From Kibdelosporangium philippinense (lineage in GTDB: Bacteria > Actinomycetota > Actinomycetes > Mycobacteriales > Pseudonocardiaceae): a DNA stretch of 64,000 nucleotides. Where the stretch lies: positions 3,782,001 through 3,846,000 of the forward strand of contig NZ_JAJVCN010000001.1 in assembly GCF_021390435.2 (NCBI RefSeq), written 5' to 3'. The notes under the pieces were generated by a model that was not told where the DNA came from, made no database searches, and saw only the letters and a list, made by a program, of their open reading frames with translations. Shown here one piece after another: positions 28,017 through 37,613 of the stretch. Made by a program: the position numbers and the translations under genes. How positions within the stretch are numbered: position 1 is the stretch's first letter; every line of letters starts with the position of its first letter.

Positions 28017-29464
28017 GCGCCCTCACCCGCCGCACGTTCCTGAGCGCGACCGCGCTGGGCGTGCTGGCCGCCTGCACCCCCGCCGTGACCACGGCGCCGC
28101 TGGTCCTGCCCACTGACCCACGGGTGCGGGAAGTCGAGGCCGCCCGCCGCAGCACCGGCCGCACCCGCTCGATCACGCTCGCCGCCACGGCGGGCCAGAT
28201 CGATCTAGGCGGCACGGTGGTCGACACCTGGACCTACGACGGCGCGGTGCCCGGACGTGAGATCAGGATCAGCGCCGGGGACGTGATCGAGGCCAGACTG
28301 GTCAACCGGTTGCCCGCGGACACCTCGATCCACTGGCACGGTGTGGCTCTGCGCAACGACATGGACGGCACGCCGGATCTCACCCAGCCCGGGATCGCGG
28401 CGGGTGCGGAGTTCACCTACCGGTTCATCGCCCCCGTGCCGGGCACCTACTGGTTCCACCCACACACCGGCACGCAGCTCGACCGCGGCCTCTACGCGCC
28501 GCTGATCGTGGAGGACCCGACCGAGCCCGGCGCCTACGACGCGGAATGGGTCGTCGTACTCGACGACTGGATCGACGGCACCGGCACCACCCCCGACCAG
28601 ATCTTCGCCGACCCGCGCCAGCGGACAGGCCACATGGGCTCCATGCCCGGCATGGGCGGCACTGTCAGCCCGTTGCTCGGCGACGCCGGAGACGTCACCT
28701 ACCCTCACTATTTGATCAACGGCCGTACCCCGAGCGCGCTCACCACGTTCACCGCCAAGCCCGGACAGCGGGTGCGGATCAGGTTCATCAACGCCGGCTC
28801 CGACACCGCGTTCCGCGTCGCGGTGGGCGGGCATCGCATGACCGTCACCCACACCGACGGCTTCCCGATCACGCCGGTGGATACCGACGCGCTGCTGATC
28901 GGCATGGGCGAGCGCTACGACGCCCTGGTCACCCTCAGCGACGGCGTGTACCCAGTGGTGGCACTGGCCGAAGGCAAGAACGCCACCGCCTTCGCCCTCG
29001 CCCGCACCGCCACCGGCAGCGCGCCCGGACCCGAGGTCCGGCCGAGCGAGCTGACCGGCTCCATCGTTGGCTACCCGGCCCTCAAGCCCACCATCGCGGC
29101 GACACTGCCCGCCAAGCCACCCGACATCGTGCACCGGCTCGCGCTCACCGGCGGCGTGATGAGCTACGACTGGGGCATCAACGGCCGCACCGGCGACCTC
29201 ACCAACCCGGCGCGTGTTCGGGAGGGACAACGCGTCCGGATCGAGTTCGTCAACACAACCATGATGTGGCACCCCATGCACATCCACGGCCACACCTTCC
29301 AACTCGGCAACTCGGGCCCACGAAAAGACACTGCCATCGTCCTACCCGGACAGACCCTCGCCTGCGACTTCGACGCCGACAACCCCGGCCAGTGGATGAC
29401 CCACTGCCACAACGCCTACCACGCCGAAGCCGGCATGATGACCTTGCTCGGTTATCAGACCTGA
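28013..29464 (+). CDS. Multicopper oxidase, Tat lipoprotein (MmcO/CueO-like)
   Basis: A 483-residue oxidase. The leader has a Tat motif (TRRTFLSATALG) and a lipobox LAAC, so it should be a lipid-anchored exported protein, as with mycobacterial MmcO. Copper ligands are complete: IHWHGVAL (~106), WFHPHTG (~147), HPMHIHGHTFQ (~421) and HCHNAYHAEAGMM (~464). A Met-rich loop (HMGSMPGMGG, ~203) resembles Cu(I)-oxidase segments. With the neighbouring CPC-type ATPase it forms an export-and-oxidise copper defence. It has no close similarity at domain layout to the larger oxidase at 18736. Confidence 0.92.
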   Translation: MSALTRRTFLSATALGVLAACTPAVTTAPLVLPTDPRVREVEAARRSTGRTRSITLAATAGQIDLGGTVVDTWTYDGAVPGREIRISAGDVIEARLVNRLPADTSIHWHGVALRNDMDGTPDLTQPGIAAGAEFTYRFIAPVPGTYWFHPHTGTQLDRGLYAPLIVEDPTEPGAYDAEWVVVLDDWIDGTGTTPDQIFADPRQRTGHMGSMPGMGGTVSPLLGDAGDVTYPHYLINGRTPSALTTFTAKPGQRVRIRFINAGSDTAFRVAVGGHRMTVTHTDGFPITPVDTDALLIGMGERYDALVTLSDGVYPVVALAEGKNATAFALARTATGSAPGPEVRPSELTGSIVGYPALKPTIAATLPAKPPDIVHRLALTGGVMSYDWGINGRTGDLTNPARVREGQRVRIEFVNTTMMWHPMHIHGHTFQLGNSGPRKDTAIVLPGQTLACDFDADNPGQWMTHCHNAYHAEAGMMTLLGYQT

Positions 29465-29698
29465 CCAGATCGATCGTCGTATCACTCTTGGCCGGCGGAC
29501 TCTTCCTGGTGAGGGCGCTCGTCGCCCCATCGGTCAGCGGCCAATGTGGCGGTCCGCAGTGTGGTGGTCTCCCCAGCACCGTTGGGGCCCAAGGAAACCG
29601 TGCACCTCGCCGGTCCGGACCGTCATCTCCAAGCCGTCCAAGGCGACAGTGCGGCCGAATGACTTGCGCAGGCCGGAAATCTCAACGGAGTTCATCAT
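29465..29698 (-). pseudogene. ABC transporter ATPase, N-terminal remnant
   Basis: From ATG 29698 the minus strand reads MMNSVEISGLRKSFGRTVAL and DGLEMTVRTGEVHGFLGP; an extra C near 29588 shifts the frame inside the Walker A region, after which NGAGETTTLRTATLAA follows in another frame (with Glu where Walker A has Lys). Similarity ends near 29530 and the rest of the ATPase is absent. It is the other half of the exporter whose permease tail lies at 24093-24535. Confidence 0.7.
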
Positions 29699-29713
29699 GC
29701 TTCCTTTGGCTCG

Positions 29714-30280
29714 TCACACGGTCCGTCGCCAGTCTTGGTCAGCGCGCGCCCAGGCCCGGTCCCACGCCGCGACCCGCCGCCGCAACAGCAGCCAGGCCAC
29801 GAGCAGATAACAGACCACAACCCCGACAAGCCACCCGAGGACAGTCACGGCGCCCACGAACAGAACGTGCATGACATGCCCGACGGAGGTTTCGGGACCA
29901 TCCAGCGGATTGCCCGTCTGATCCGTCCAGATCGGAACCCGCTCCCCTGCCTTAAGGTTCGCGGTCACGTTGATGTCTCCGGACCGGGACCCGCCGTTCG
30001 GCGTCGGCCACTTGGCTTTCACCTTGGTGCCGTCGACCGGCCCGTACTCGCTGTAGGACATCTGCACGTGGGCGTCTTCGGTCAGCACCGCGATGGTCTG
30101 GTGCGTCGCGGCGACGGACTCTGGTGCGACGCTGCCCGCCGCATCCGCCGCCACCGGGATCGCCAACAGCGCGGCTGCCACCGCCCCGAAGAGCAGCATC
30201 CGCTGCGCACGGTCCGACCGGCGGCTCAGGGAGCCACGGGCGAACCCCAGCAGCCGCATCCACTTCACCAGCCGAGTCAT
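29714..30280 (-). CDS. Rv1733c-like membrane protein
   Basis: A 188-residue protein with a first helix (MLLFGAVAAALLAIPVAADA, ~28-48), an exterior loop of about 85 residues including HVQMSYSEYGPV, and a second helix (FVGAVTVLGWLVGVVVCYLL), then a basic tail. This two-helix layout is that of the Rv1733c family, a DosR-regulon membrane protein of unknown function in M. tuberculosis. ATG 30280 has GGGGGG upstream. A perfect DevR-like dyad lies 84 bases before it, shared with cydA. Confidence 0.75.
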   Translation of the reverse strand: MTRLVKWMRLLGFARGSLSRRSDRAQRMLLFGAVAAALLAIPVAADAAGSVAPESVAATHQTIAVLTEDAHVQMSYSEYGPVDGTKVKAKWPTPNGGSRSGDINVTANLKAGERVPIWTDQTGNPLDGPETSVGHVMHVLFVGAVTVLGWLVGVVVCYLLVAWLLLRRRVAAWDRAWARADQDWRRTV

Positions 30281-30363
30281 GAATTCCCCCCAGATTCGCG
30301 GGTCTGCCAGAACCGTAGAAGCGACGCACACCGCGGGATCAGGGTCGATGGCCGCTGTCGGCA

Positions 30364-30377
30364 GGGTCTTTGGACCC
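30364..30377. promoter_or_regulatory. DevR-like box, GGGTC-TTTG-GACCC
   Basis: Perfect 5-base arms. It sits 84 bases from the Rv1733c-like start and 110 bases from cydA. Confidence 0.6.
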
Positions 30378-30411
30378 AATCCGGCACCTGAGACTTCCGC
30401 CCCGCCAACAC

Positions 30412-30425
30412 AGGTCCAAAGACCT
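30412..30425. promoter_or_regulatory. DevR-like box, AGGTC-CAAA-GACCT
   Basis: Perfect 5-base arms, 62 bases upstream of the cydA start. Two such boxes 48 bases apart resemble the paired sites often seen before DosR-regulated genes. Confidence 0.6.
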
Positions 30426-30486
30426 ATCCCGCGGCACCCGGCTGATCACGGAAGCTTCCAGGGACGACGACCCCGGGGAGAACTCG

Positions 30487-31881
30487 ATGAACAGTCTCGA
30501 CGTGGCGCGGTGGCAGTTCGCGATCACGACCGTCTACCATTTCATCTTCGTCCCGCTGACCATTGGGCTGTCCTTTTTGGTCGCCGGCATGCAGACAGCG
30601 TGGGTGCGCACCGGCAATGAGAAATACCGCCGGATGACCAAGTTCTGGGGCAAGCTGTTCCTGATCAACTTCGCCATGGGCGTGGTCACCGGGATCGTGC
30701 AGGAGTTCCAGTTCGGGATGAACTGGAGCGACTACTCCAGCTTCGTCGGCGACATCTTCGGCGCGCCACTGGCCATCGAGGGCCTGCTGGCGTTCTTCCT
30801 CGAGTCCACGTTCCTGGGACTGTGGATCTTCGGCTGGGATCGGCTGCCGAAACGCCTGCACCTGGCCACCATCTGGATCGCGTCGATCGGCACGGTCCTG
30901 TCGGCGTACTTCATCCTCGCCGCGAACTCCTGGATGCAGCACCCGGTCGGTTACCGGGTCAACCCTGCCACCGGTCGTGCGGAACTCACCGATTTCGGTG
31001 CCGTGCTGACCAACTCGACCGCGATCGGCGCGTTCACACACACGATCACCGCGTGCTTCGTCACCGCGGGCATGTTCGTGGTCGGCATCAGCGCGTGGCA
31101 CCTGCACAAGAAACGGTCCACTGAGGTCTTCCGGCCGTCGATGAAGCTCGCTCTGATCACCGTGCTGATCGGCAGCGTGGGCGTGATCTTCACCGGCGAT
31201 GTGCAGGCCCGGTTGATGACTGAGCAGCAGCCCATGAAGATGGCAGCTGCCGAGGCGTTGTACGACACGGTCGCGCCCGCGTCGTTCTCGCTGTTCACTA
31301 TCGGTTCGCTGGACGGTAAGGAGGAGAAGTTCAGCATCCGCATTCCCCGGATCCTTTCCTTCATGGCCACCGGCAGCTTCGACGGCGAGGTCGAAGGCAT
31401 CAACGACCTGCAGGCGCAAGCTGTCCAGCAGTACGGACCCGGTGAGTACCGGCCGAACATCCCGGTCACCTACTGGACGTTCCGGTTCATGATCGGCTTC
31501 GGCATACTGTGCCTGCTCATCTCGATCGTCGGGCTCTGGCTGTTCCGGCGCGGCCGAACTCCACGCGCCCGCTGGTTCACCATCGCGGCCCTCGCCGGGA
31601 TCTCGCTTCCGTTCCTGGCCAACAGCGTCGGCTGGATCTTCACCGAGATGGGCCGCCAGCCGTGGTCGGTCTTCGGCGTGCTGACCACTGCCGACTCCGT
31701 GTCCCCCACTGTGTCCGTCGGCAGCGTGCTGACCTCGTTGATCGTCTTCACAGTCCTGTATGGAGTGTTGGCGGTGGTCGACGGGATTCTGATGGTCCGC
31801 TACGCCAAAGCCGGGCCAACTCCGCCCGAACAGTCCGCCGAGGACGAGTCCGAGCCGCGCCCAGCGGTCTTCGCCTACTGA
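30487..31881 (+). CDS. cydA: Cytochrome bd oxidase subunit I
   Basis: A 464-residue quinol oxidase subunit. Heme ligands are visible: His18 in ITTVYHFIFVP, His near 181 in AFTHTITACF, and Met in GWIFTEMGRQPW (~385). The conserved quinol-loop start GDVQARLMTEQQPMKMAAAE is present, and the loop is short. With CydB it reduces O2 with very high affinity and without proton pumping, fitting low-oxygen or NO stress. First gene of the cydA-cydB-cydDC operon, with GGGGAGA before the ATG and two DevR-like boxes upstream. Confidence 0.95.
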   Translation: MNSLDVARWQFAITTVYHFIFVPLTIGLSFLVAGMQTAWVRTGNEKYRRMTKFWGKLFLINFAMGVVTGIVQEFQFGMNWSDYSSFVGDIFGAPLAIEGLLAFFLESTFLGLWIFGWDRLPKRLHLATIWIASIGTVLSAYFILAANSWMQHPVGYRVNPATGRAELTDFGAVLTNSTAIGAFTHTITACFVTAGMFVVGISAWHLHKKRSTEVFRPSMKLALITVLIGSVGVIFTGDVQARLMTEQQPMKMAAAEALYDTVAPASFSLFTIGSLDGKEEKFSIRIPRILSFMATGSFDGEVEGINDLQAQAVQQYGPGEYRPNIPVTYWTFRFMIGFGILCLLISIVGLWLFRRGRTPRARWFTIAALAGISLPFLANSVGWIFTEMGRQPWSVFGVLTTADSVSPTVSVGSVLTSLIVFTVLYGVLAVVDGILMVRYAKAGPTPPEQSAEDESEPRPAVFAY

Positions 31882-31901
31882 CACCCCGCTGGAGAAATGT
31901 C

Positions 31902-32921
31902 ATGGCTCTCACCGATATCTGGTTCCTGCTGATCGCGGTCCTGTGGACCGGTTACTTCGTCCTGGAAGGCTTCGACTTCGGCGTCGGCATGCTGCTGCGC
32001 GTGCTCGGCCGCGACGACACCGACCGCCGGGTGCTGATCAACACGATCGGCCCGGTCTGGGACGGCAACGAAGTGTGGCTGCTGGTCGCTGGTGGCGCCA
32101 CCTTCGCTGCCTTCCCGCTCTGGTACGCCAGCCTGTTCTCCGGCTTCTACCTCGCGCTGCTGGTCATCCTGGTCGCGTTGATCCTGCGCGGGGTCGCGTT
32201 CGAGTTCCGCGGCAAGATCGACAGTGACCGATGGCGGCGTAACTGGGACCGAGCGATCGTGTTCGGTTCGCTGGTTCCCGCGCTGTTGTGGGGTGTGGCG
32301 TTCGGCAACATCGTCCGCGGCGTACCGCTTGACGCTCAACACCACTTCACCGGAACGTTCTTCACACTGCTCAACCCGTACGCACTGGTCGGCGGTCTGG
32401 CCACGTTGAGCCTGTTCGCCTTGCACGGCGCGGTCTTCCTCGGCCTGAAGACCACAGGCGACTTGCGCGAGCGGGCTGTCGCGTTGACCAAACCGCTTGG
32501 TGGTGCAGCGATCCTGTTCGGCGGCGGGTTCCTCGCCTGGACCGCGGCCGACCACGGCGGGTGGACCTGGATTCCCGTCTTGGTTGCCGCTGCGGTGCTG
32601 ATCGCAGGTGTGTGGTACGCCATGGATGGCAAGGAAGGCCTGGCGTTCGTGTGCACCGCCCTGGCCATCGTCGCCACCACAGTGACGTTGTTCTACTCGC
32701 TGTATCCGAATGTCCTTCCTTCGACGACGGACGCCGCCTACAGCCTCACCACCACCAACGCGGCCTCGACGCCGTACACGCTCAAGATCATGACCTGGGT
32801 CGCGGTCGCGTTCACGCCGGTCGTGCTGGCCTACCAGGCGTGGACGTACTGGGTGTTCCGCAAGCGCGTCACCCGGGAATCCATCCCCGCTGCCGCTGGT
32901 CTTCCCCCGGTGCGGCGATGA
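31902..32921 (+). CDS. cydB: Cytochrome bd oxidase subunit II
   Basis: A 339-residue membrane protein with the CydB opening WFLLIAVLWTGYFVLEGFDF, then GPVWDGNEVWLLVAGGATFA and about eight membrane helices. It partners CydA in the bd oxidase. It lies 20 bases after cydA and overlaps the ATG of the next gene by four bases. Confidence 0.95.
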   Translation: MALTDIWFLLIAVLWTGYFVLEGFDFGVGMLLRVLGRDDTDRRVLINTIGPVWDGNEVWLLVAGGATFAAFPLWYASLFSGFYLALLVILVALILRGVAFEFRGKIDSDRWRRNWDRAIVFGSLVPALLWGVAFGNIVRGVPLDAQHHFTGTFFTLLNPYALVGGLATLSLFALHGAVFLGLKTTGDLRERAVALTKPLGGAAILFGGGFLAWTAADHGGWTWIPVLVAAAVLIAGVWYAMDGKEGLAFVCTALAIVATTVTLFYSLYPNVLPSTTDAAYSLTTTNAASTPYTLKIMTWVAVAFTPVVLAYQAWTYWVFRKRVTRESIPAAAGLPPVRR

Positions 32922-35900
32922 AGCCACTGGACCCGCGGCTGCTGCGCCACGCCAGCGCCGCACGGCCGTTCATCGTGGCCTGCGCGGCTCTCGGCGGCAT
33001 CACCGCGATACTGGTGATGCTTCAAGCCGAACTGCTGGCTTCCACGATCTCGCGAGCGTTTCTCGACGGCGCCGGGCTGAGCGTTCTTGCCTGGCCGCTC
33101 GCCGGGCTCGTGGCCGTCGTCCTCGGCCGGTCGGGGACCGCTTGGCTGGCCGAGACGACTGCCCATCGTGCGGCAGCCAGGGTGCTGGCGCAGCTTCGTG
33201 ATTCGGTGGTGAGTGCGGCACTGAGGCTGGGGCCTCGCCATTCAGCGCAGCGCTCCCCCGCCGAGCTGGCTTCACTCGCCACGCGCGGTGTGGACAAACT
33301 GGACGGTTACTTCTCGCGCTATCTCCCACAGCTGCTCATCGCCGCGATCGTGCCGATGATTGTCGGAGCCCGGATCCTGCTGATGGACTGGGTCGCCGCA
33401 GTGATCATCGGTGTGACCGTACCGCTGATCCCGATCTTTGGAATCCTGATCGGGCTGTACACGCGCCGGGACGCCCAGCGCCAGTGGCGCACGCTTTCCG
33501 TTCTGGGCAACCACTTTCTTGACCTGGTCGCCGGGCTCGCTGTGCTCACGGCGTTCGGGCGTGCCAAGGCGCAGACCAAGACACTGCGTGAGATCACCGA
33601 GCGGTACCGCACGCAGACCATGCGCACGCTGCGTGTGGCGTTCCTTTCCGCGCTGGCCTTGGAACTGCTGGCCACGCTGTCGGTCGCAGTCATCGCCGTC
33701 TCCATCGGACTGCGGCTGCTCGCCGGACAACTCGACCTGCACACGGCTCTCGTCGTGCTCATCCTCGCGCCCGAGGTTTACCTGCCGCTGCGGGCCGTCG
33801 GAGCTCGGTTCCACGACAGCGCCGAAGGCCTGGCCGCCGCCGAGGAAATCGCCGCACTCACCGAAACTCAGACTCCTGTCCCTACCCGCGCACCGGCGCC
33901 CGACCCTTCCCGGGTGCCCCTGCGTCTGCACGGTGTCACCGTGACCGGCCGCGCCGGGCCGATCCTCGACCACCTGGATTTGAGGATCGAACCCGGCGAG
34001 GTCATCGGTATCACCGGCCCCAGCGGAGCCGGGAAGTCGACACTGCTGGACCTCGTACTCGGCTGGCGTCGTCCGGACGCTGGAGAGATCTGGATCGACG
34101 GCGTCCATCTCGCCGAGTTGGACCGCACAGAGTGGCAACGCCGCATCGCGTGGGTTCCCCAGCGGCCCAACCTTGTCGCGGGCACGGTCGCCGACAACAT
34201 CCTTGTCGGTAATCCACTCGCCACCACAGCTGAGCTCTCCGCGGCTGCGGCAACTGCCGCCCTGGACGTGCCGTTGACGACGTCGGTCGGCGAACTCGGC
34301 GCCGGACTGTCGACGGGACAACGACGCCGGGTGGCGCTGGCTCGCGCGATTCTGGCCGACCGGTCACTGGTCCTGCTCGACGAACCTACTGAAGGCGTGG
34401 ATTCCGGCACCGAAGCGGCGATCCTCGATCGGCTGCCTGACGTGCTGGCTGGTCGCACCGCCGTCATCGTGACGCACCACCCAGCAGTGCTGGATCTGTG
34501 TGATCGAGTGATCGAGCTGCCTGGACAAGTCACATCCACCACCAAGCCGACCGCGCCGAAGTCGGCTGAGACCGCCACGCCCACCACCGCGGCACCGACG
34601 GCGAGCGCATTCGCGTTCGAGGCATCCCCCTCGGCATGGCGGCCGCTGCTGGACGCGATCCGCCCACACTGGACTCGGCTGGTACTCGCCTGCCTCATCG
34701 CGACGTTGGCCCTGGGTTGCGGTGTCGCGCTCACGGCCACGTCGTCGTGGCTGATCGCCAGCGCCGCACTGCATCCGCCGGTGCTCAGCCTGATGGTCGC
34801 GATCGTCGCGGTCCGCACCTTCGGCATCGCCAAGGGCATCCTGCGATACGTCGAACGGCTCCTGTCGCACGATCTGGCCCTGCGCTCGCTGACTGAACTC
34901 CGTGTCCGCGTCTGGCGTCAGCTCGTTCGCATCGGTCCTACCGTCACCGAGCGCCAGCGCCGCGGCGACCTGCTGCACCGCCTGGTGTCCGACGTCGACA
35001 GCCAGCAGGATGTCCTTGTCCGTGGCCTCATCCCTGGAGTGGCCACTTTCGTCGTGCTGTCCGGCACCGCGACCACACTCGGTCTCCTACTGCCCAGCGC
35101 CGGTATCGCGGCGGCCATCGGACTGTTCGCAGCCGGTCTGCTCGCACCCGCGGTGTCCGCTATCACGACAAGCCGCGCTCAGCGATACTCCAGCCGCCTC
35201 CAGGCCGACGTGACCGCACGGACTACCGAGCTCATGCAAGCTTCTGCCGACCTGATCGCGTTCGGCGCCGCCGCCGCACGACACGCACAGTTGCGTGCTG
35301 TGGACGACCAACTCACTGCCACAGCGCGCAAAGCCGCCGGTACCCGGGGACTTGGCAGCGGTATCGCCGTCTTTGCCGTAGGGCTGACTTCGGTCAGTTG
35401 CTTACTGCTGGGCATCCTGGGGTCCGTACCGGGTCCTGTCTTGGCTGTGCTTGCTTTGACCCCGTTGGCGGTGACCGAAGTCGTCGCCGGATTGCCCGAA
35501 GCCGCGCAGCGCCTGCTGGGCGCACGCCACTCGGCCCACCGCTTGGCGGAGCTGGACGCTGCGGCCACACCACAGTCCGAACCCACCGCATCGACCCAAG
35601 CGCCACCAGTCGCACACGTCGAAGCGCAGCAGTTGTCCGTGCGCTGGCCGAACGCGGACCGCGACGCGGTCAAGGACTTCAACCTCACGCTGGGACTAGG
35701 ACAACGGGTCGTCATCAGCGGCCCATCGGGTTGCGGCAAGAGCACGGTCGTCGCCGCGTTGATGCGCAACCTCGACCCGTCCAGCGGCAAAATCCTGCTC
35801 GACAAGGCCGACAGCCGGCTGTACACGAGCGATTCCGTACGTTCCCGGCTCGCCTGGTGCGGCCCCGACGCACACATCTTCGACAGCACGCTCGCGGAAA

Positions 35901-36277
35901 ACCTCCGCCTCGCGAAACCGGACGCCACGCCCGCGCAACTGCGGTCCGCACTCGAACGCGCCCAACTCGGCCAGTGGCTCGACGCCCTGCCGGATGGGCT
36001 GAACACCAGGCTCGGCACCCACGGAACAACGATCTCCGGCGGTGAACGCCAACGCGTCGCCGTCGCTCGCGCTCTGCTGTCCGACCGTCCCATTCTGCTG
36101 CTGGACGAACCCACAGCCCACCTGGACGCCGACACAGCCGACGCACTCGCCCGCGACATCCTCACCGCGACCGAAGGAAAGTCCACGGTCATCGTCAGCC
36201 ACCGGCCTGCCGAATTCCCCGGCGTACCGGCCCGCTCGCTCACCTATGTCGCTTGTGGACTACCGCGAACGGCCTAG
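32918..36277 (+). CDS. cydDC: Fused CydD-CydC ABC exporter
   Basis: A 1119-residue single chain with two complete ABC half-transporters. Module 1: membrane domain ~20-320, Walker A GPSGAGKSTLL (~367), signature LSTGQRRRVALARA (a weak form of LSGGQ), Walker B VLLDEPTEG. A Pro/Thr/Ala-rich linker (~540-570) follows. Module 2: membrane domain ~575-860, Walker A GPSGCGKST (~935), signature ISGGERQRVAVARA, LLLDEPTAHLD. In E. coli CydDC is a heterodimer that moves reduced thiols/heme-related compounds and is needed to assemble bd oxidase; fused versions occur in actinomycetes. Couples translationally to cydB. Confidence 0.93.
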   Translation: MKPLDPRLLRHASAARPFIVACAALGGITAILVMLQAELLASTISRAFLDGAGLSVLAWPLAGLVAVVLGRSGTAWLAETTAHRAAARVLAQLRDSVVSAALRLGPRHSAQRSPAELASLATRGVDKLDGYFSRYLPQLLIAAIVPMIVGARILLMDWVAAVIIGVTVPLIPIFGILIGLYTRRDAQRQWRTLSVLGNHFLDLVAGLAVLTAFGRAKAQTKTLREITERYRTQTMRTLRVAFLSALALELLATLSVAVIAVSIGLRLLAGQLDLHTALVVLILAPEVYLPLRAVGARFHDSAEGLAAAEEIAALTETQTPVPTRAPAPDPSRVPLRLHGVTVTGRAGPILDHLDLRIEPGEVIGITGPSGAGKSTLLDLVLGWRRPDAGEIWIDGVHLAELDRTEWQRRIAWVPQRPNLVAGTVADNILVGNPLATTAELSAAAATAALDVPLTTSVGELGAGLSTGQRRRVALARAILADRSLVLLDEPTEGVDSGTEAAILDRLPDVLAGRTAVIVTHHPAVLDLCDRVIELPGQVTSTTKPTAPKSAETATPTTAAPTASAFAFEASPSAWRPLLDAIRPHWTRLVLACLIATLALGCGVALTATSSWLIASAALHPPVLSLMVAIVAVRTFGIAKGILRYVERLLSHDLALRSLTELRVRVWRQLVRIGPTVTERQRRGDLLHRLVSDVDSQQDVLVRGLIPGVATFVVLSGTATTLGLLLPSAGIAAAIGLFAAGLLAPAVSAITTSRAQRYSSRLQADVTARTTELMQASADLIAFGAAAARHAQLRAVDDQLTATARKAAGTRGLGSGIAVFAVGLTSVSCLLLGILGSVPGPVLAVLALTPLAVTEVVAGLPEAAQRLLGARHSAHRLAELDAAATPQSEPTASTQAPPVAHVEAQQLSVRWPNADRDAVKDFNLTLGLGQRVVISGPSGCGKSTVVAALMRNLDPSSGKILLDKADSRLYTSDSVRSRLAWCGPDAHIFDSTLAENLRLAKPDATPAQLRSALERAQLGQWLDALPDGLNTRLGTHGTTISGGERQRVAVARALLSDRPILLLDEPTAHLDADTADALARDILTATEGKSTVIVSHRPAEFPGVPARSLTYVACGLPRTA

Positions 36278-36284
36278 GCAAAAC

Positions 36285-36298
36285 GGGTCTGTGGCCCT
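36285..36298. promoter_or_regulatory. Imperfect DevR-like box, GGGTC-TGTG-GCCCT
   Basis: Lies 54 bases upstream of the hsp20 start, just after the cydDC stop. Arms are imperfect. A GCCTAGGC palindrome sits a few bases earlier (36272-36279). Confidence 0.4.
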
Positions 36299-36352
36299 GT
36301 ACCCGCACGGGTGCCAGGAGTTTCGTTTGTCACAACGGAAAGGAGGAGAAGG

Positions 36353-36770
36353 ATGACAAGCATGATTCCACGTGGAACCCTCATCCCGGACGTGGTCCGG
36401 TTCTTGGAAGGCGGCTGGCCGTTCACGTCGTTCGGTGCACGGCACGCAGTCCGGATCGAGGACTACCGGGACAACGGCGACTACGTGGTGCGTGCGGAAC
36501 TGCCCCGGAATGGACCCCGAGAAGGACATCACCATCACCATTGAGAGCAACGAACTGTTGATCAAGGCTGAGCGGGCCGTGGCGAAGCACGACGACACGC
36601 ACAGCGAGTTCTCGTACGGTTCGTTCGCCCGCAGGGTTCGTCTGCCGAACGCGGCCGTCGCCGAGAAGGTCTCGGCACGGTACGACGCAGGCATCCTCGA
36701 GGTGACGGTGCCGCTCACCGAATCTCTGGAAGGAAAGGCGATCAACGTCCAGATCGGCACTAAGGAGTGA
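36353..36770 (+). pseudogene. Hsp20/alpha-crystallin small heat shock protein with frameshift
   Basis: The first frame from ATG 36353 (AAAGGAGGAGAAGG upstream) gives the N-terminal region and VRIEDYRDNGDYVVRAELP; an extra C in the CCCC run at 36503-36506 shifts translation. The second frame gives GMDPEKDITITIESNELLIK, AERA and the conserved end DAGILEVTVPL to 36770. With one C removed the protein would be a normal ~138-residue HspX/Acr-like chaperone, a classic DosR-regulon product. Either a true mutation or a homopolymer error. Confidence 0.8.
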
Positions 36771-36792
36771 CGAACCGGCGGCGAGTAGGCAC

Positions 36793-37002
36793 CTAGGTGT
36801 CGCTCGCCGCCTTCATCTCAACGACGCCGACCGTCGGCACACTGTCGGCCGGCGCCGACAAGATTTCGGCGACGACGGCAACGACACGCTGACGGATCCC
36901 GCCGCGCTCGACGTCGGCAACGGTGGCGCTGGTGCAGCCGACCAGTGCGACGCCCGGTTCGAGTCGCTCGCCAACTGCGAGATCATTTCCTGACTCAGGC
37001 AT
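36793..37002 (-). CDS. Small hypothetical protein, low confidence
   Basis: A 69-residue frame from ATG 37002 on the minus strand (MPESGNDLAVGERLEPGVAL at the start, ending VVEMKAASDT). It fills the gap between hsp20 and the DUF2267 gene, where no plus-strand gene is seen. No ribosome site or known domain supports it. Confidence 0.25.
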   Translation of the reverse strand: MPESGNDLAVGERLEPGVALVGCTSATVADVERGGIRQRVVAVVAEILSAPADSVPTVGVVEMKAASDT

Positions 37003-37102
37003 ACCACGATCACCGGACCAGATGAGCCGATGCTCGTCCGGTCCGCTGTCGTGCCCAGGTTTCCGACGCGCCCGGATACGGCCCCCAAAGGCATGACCCA
37101 GC

Positions 37103-37116
37103 AGGCCATTCGGCCC
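37103..37116. promoter_or_regulatory. DevR-like box, AGGCC-ATTC-GGCCC
   Basis: Lies 57 bases upstream of the DUF2267 gene start. Confidence 0.55.
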
Positions 37117-37173
37117 TACGCGGGATGGCGCCAAGGCCAGACCCTGAGGGTAACCAGTTCGATGGAGGAAACC

Positions 37174-37613
37174 ATGACCCACCAACGGTTGTTCGCACAC
37201 GCGGAAAGCACCGCGCTGGAGTGGCTCCGCGTGGGGGCGAATCGCTTGGGCACGGACGATCTGCGCGAGGCATACCAGTTGCTTCGGCCCTGGTTGCACA
37301 TCCTGCACGACCGCCTACCAGTGGACAGTGCCGCACACTTGGCCGCCCAGCGCCCGGAACTGTTGCGCGGCAAGTACTACGACGGCTGGCAGCCGAGCAA
37401 AGTGCCCATCCAGCTGGACGTCGAGGACTACCTCATCCGCTACGAGCAACAGGCCCGGGTCCCTGCACGTCAGGCGAAGCGGGCACTCGCGGCGATCATG
37501 TCGGCGATGTCCGGCCTGTTCTCGCCGGGACAACTCGACACGGTGCTCGGCCAACTGCCCGCGCGAACCTGCGCGCGATTCTCAATCCCACTGTGTCAGG
37601 GAGGACACCATGA
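37174..37613 (+). pseudogene. DUF2267 protein with C-terminal frameshift
   Basis: ATG 37174 follows GGAGGAAACC. The DUF2267 pattern is clear: LGTDDLREAYQLLRPWLHIL, DRLPVDSAAHLAAQRPELLR, GKYYDGWQPSKVP, SPGQLDTVLGQLP. Near 37562 (GCGCG) the frame shifts: as written it runs into the next gene to 38184, whereas the neighbouring frame gives the expected ending NLRAILNPTVSGRTP and TGA 37611-37613, which overlaps the next ATG by four bases. That coupling argues the shift is recent or an error. Function of the family is unknown. Confidence 0.7.

Noticed and set aside
30424..31884. 486-residue minus-strand frame
   Set aside because: Exact antisense of cydA, which has all heme ligands.
36525..36544. 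Run of five His before a stop, resembling an engineered His tag
   Set aside because: It is the out-of-frame product of the hsp20 frameshift; the other frame reads conserved ITITIE sequence.
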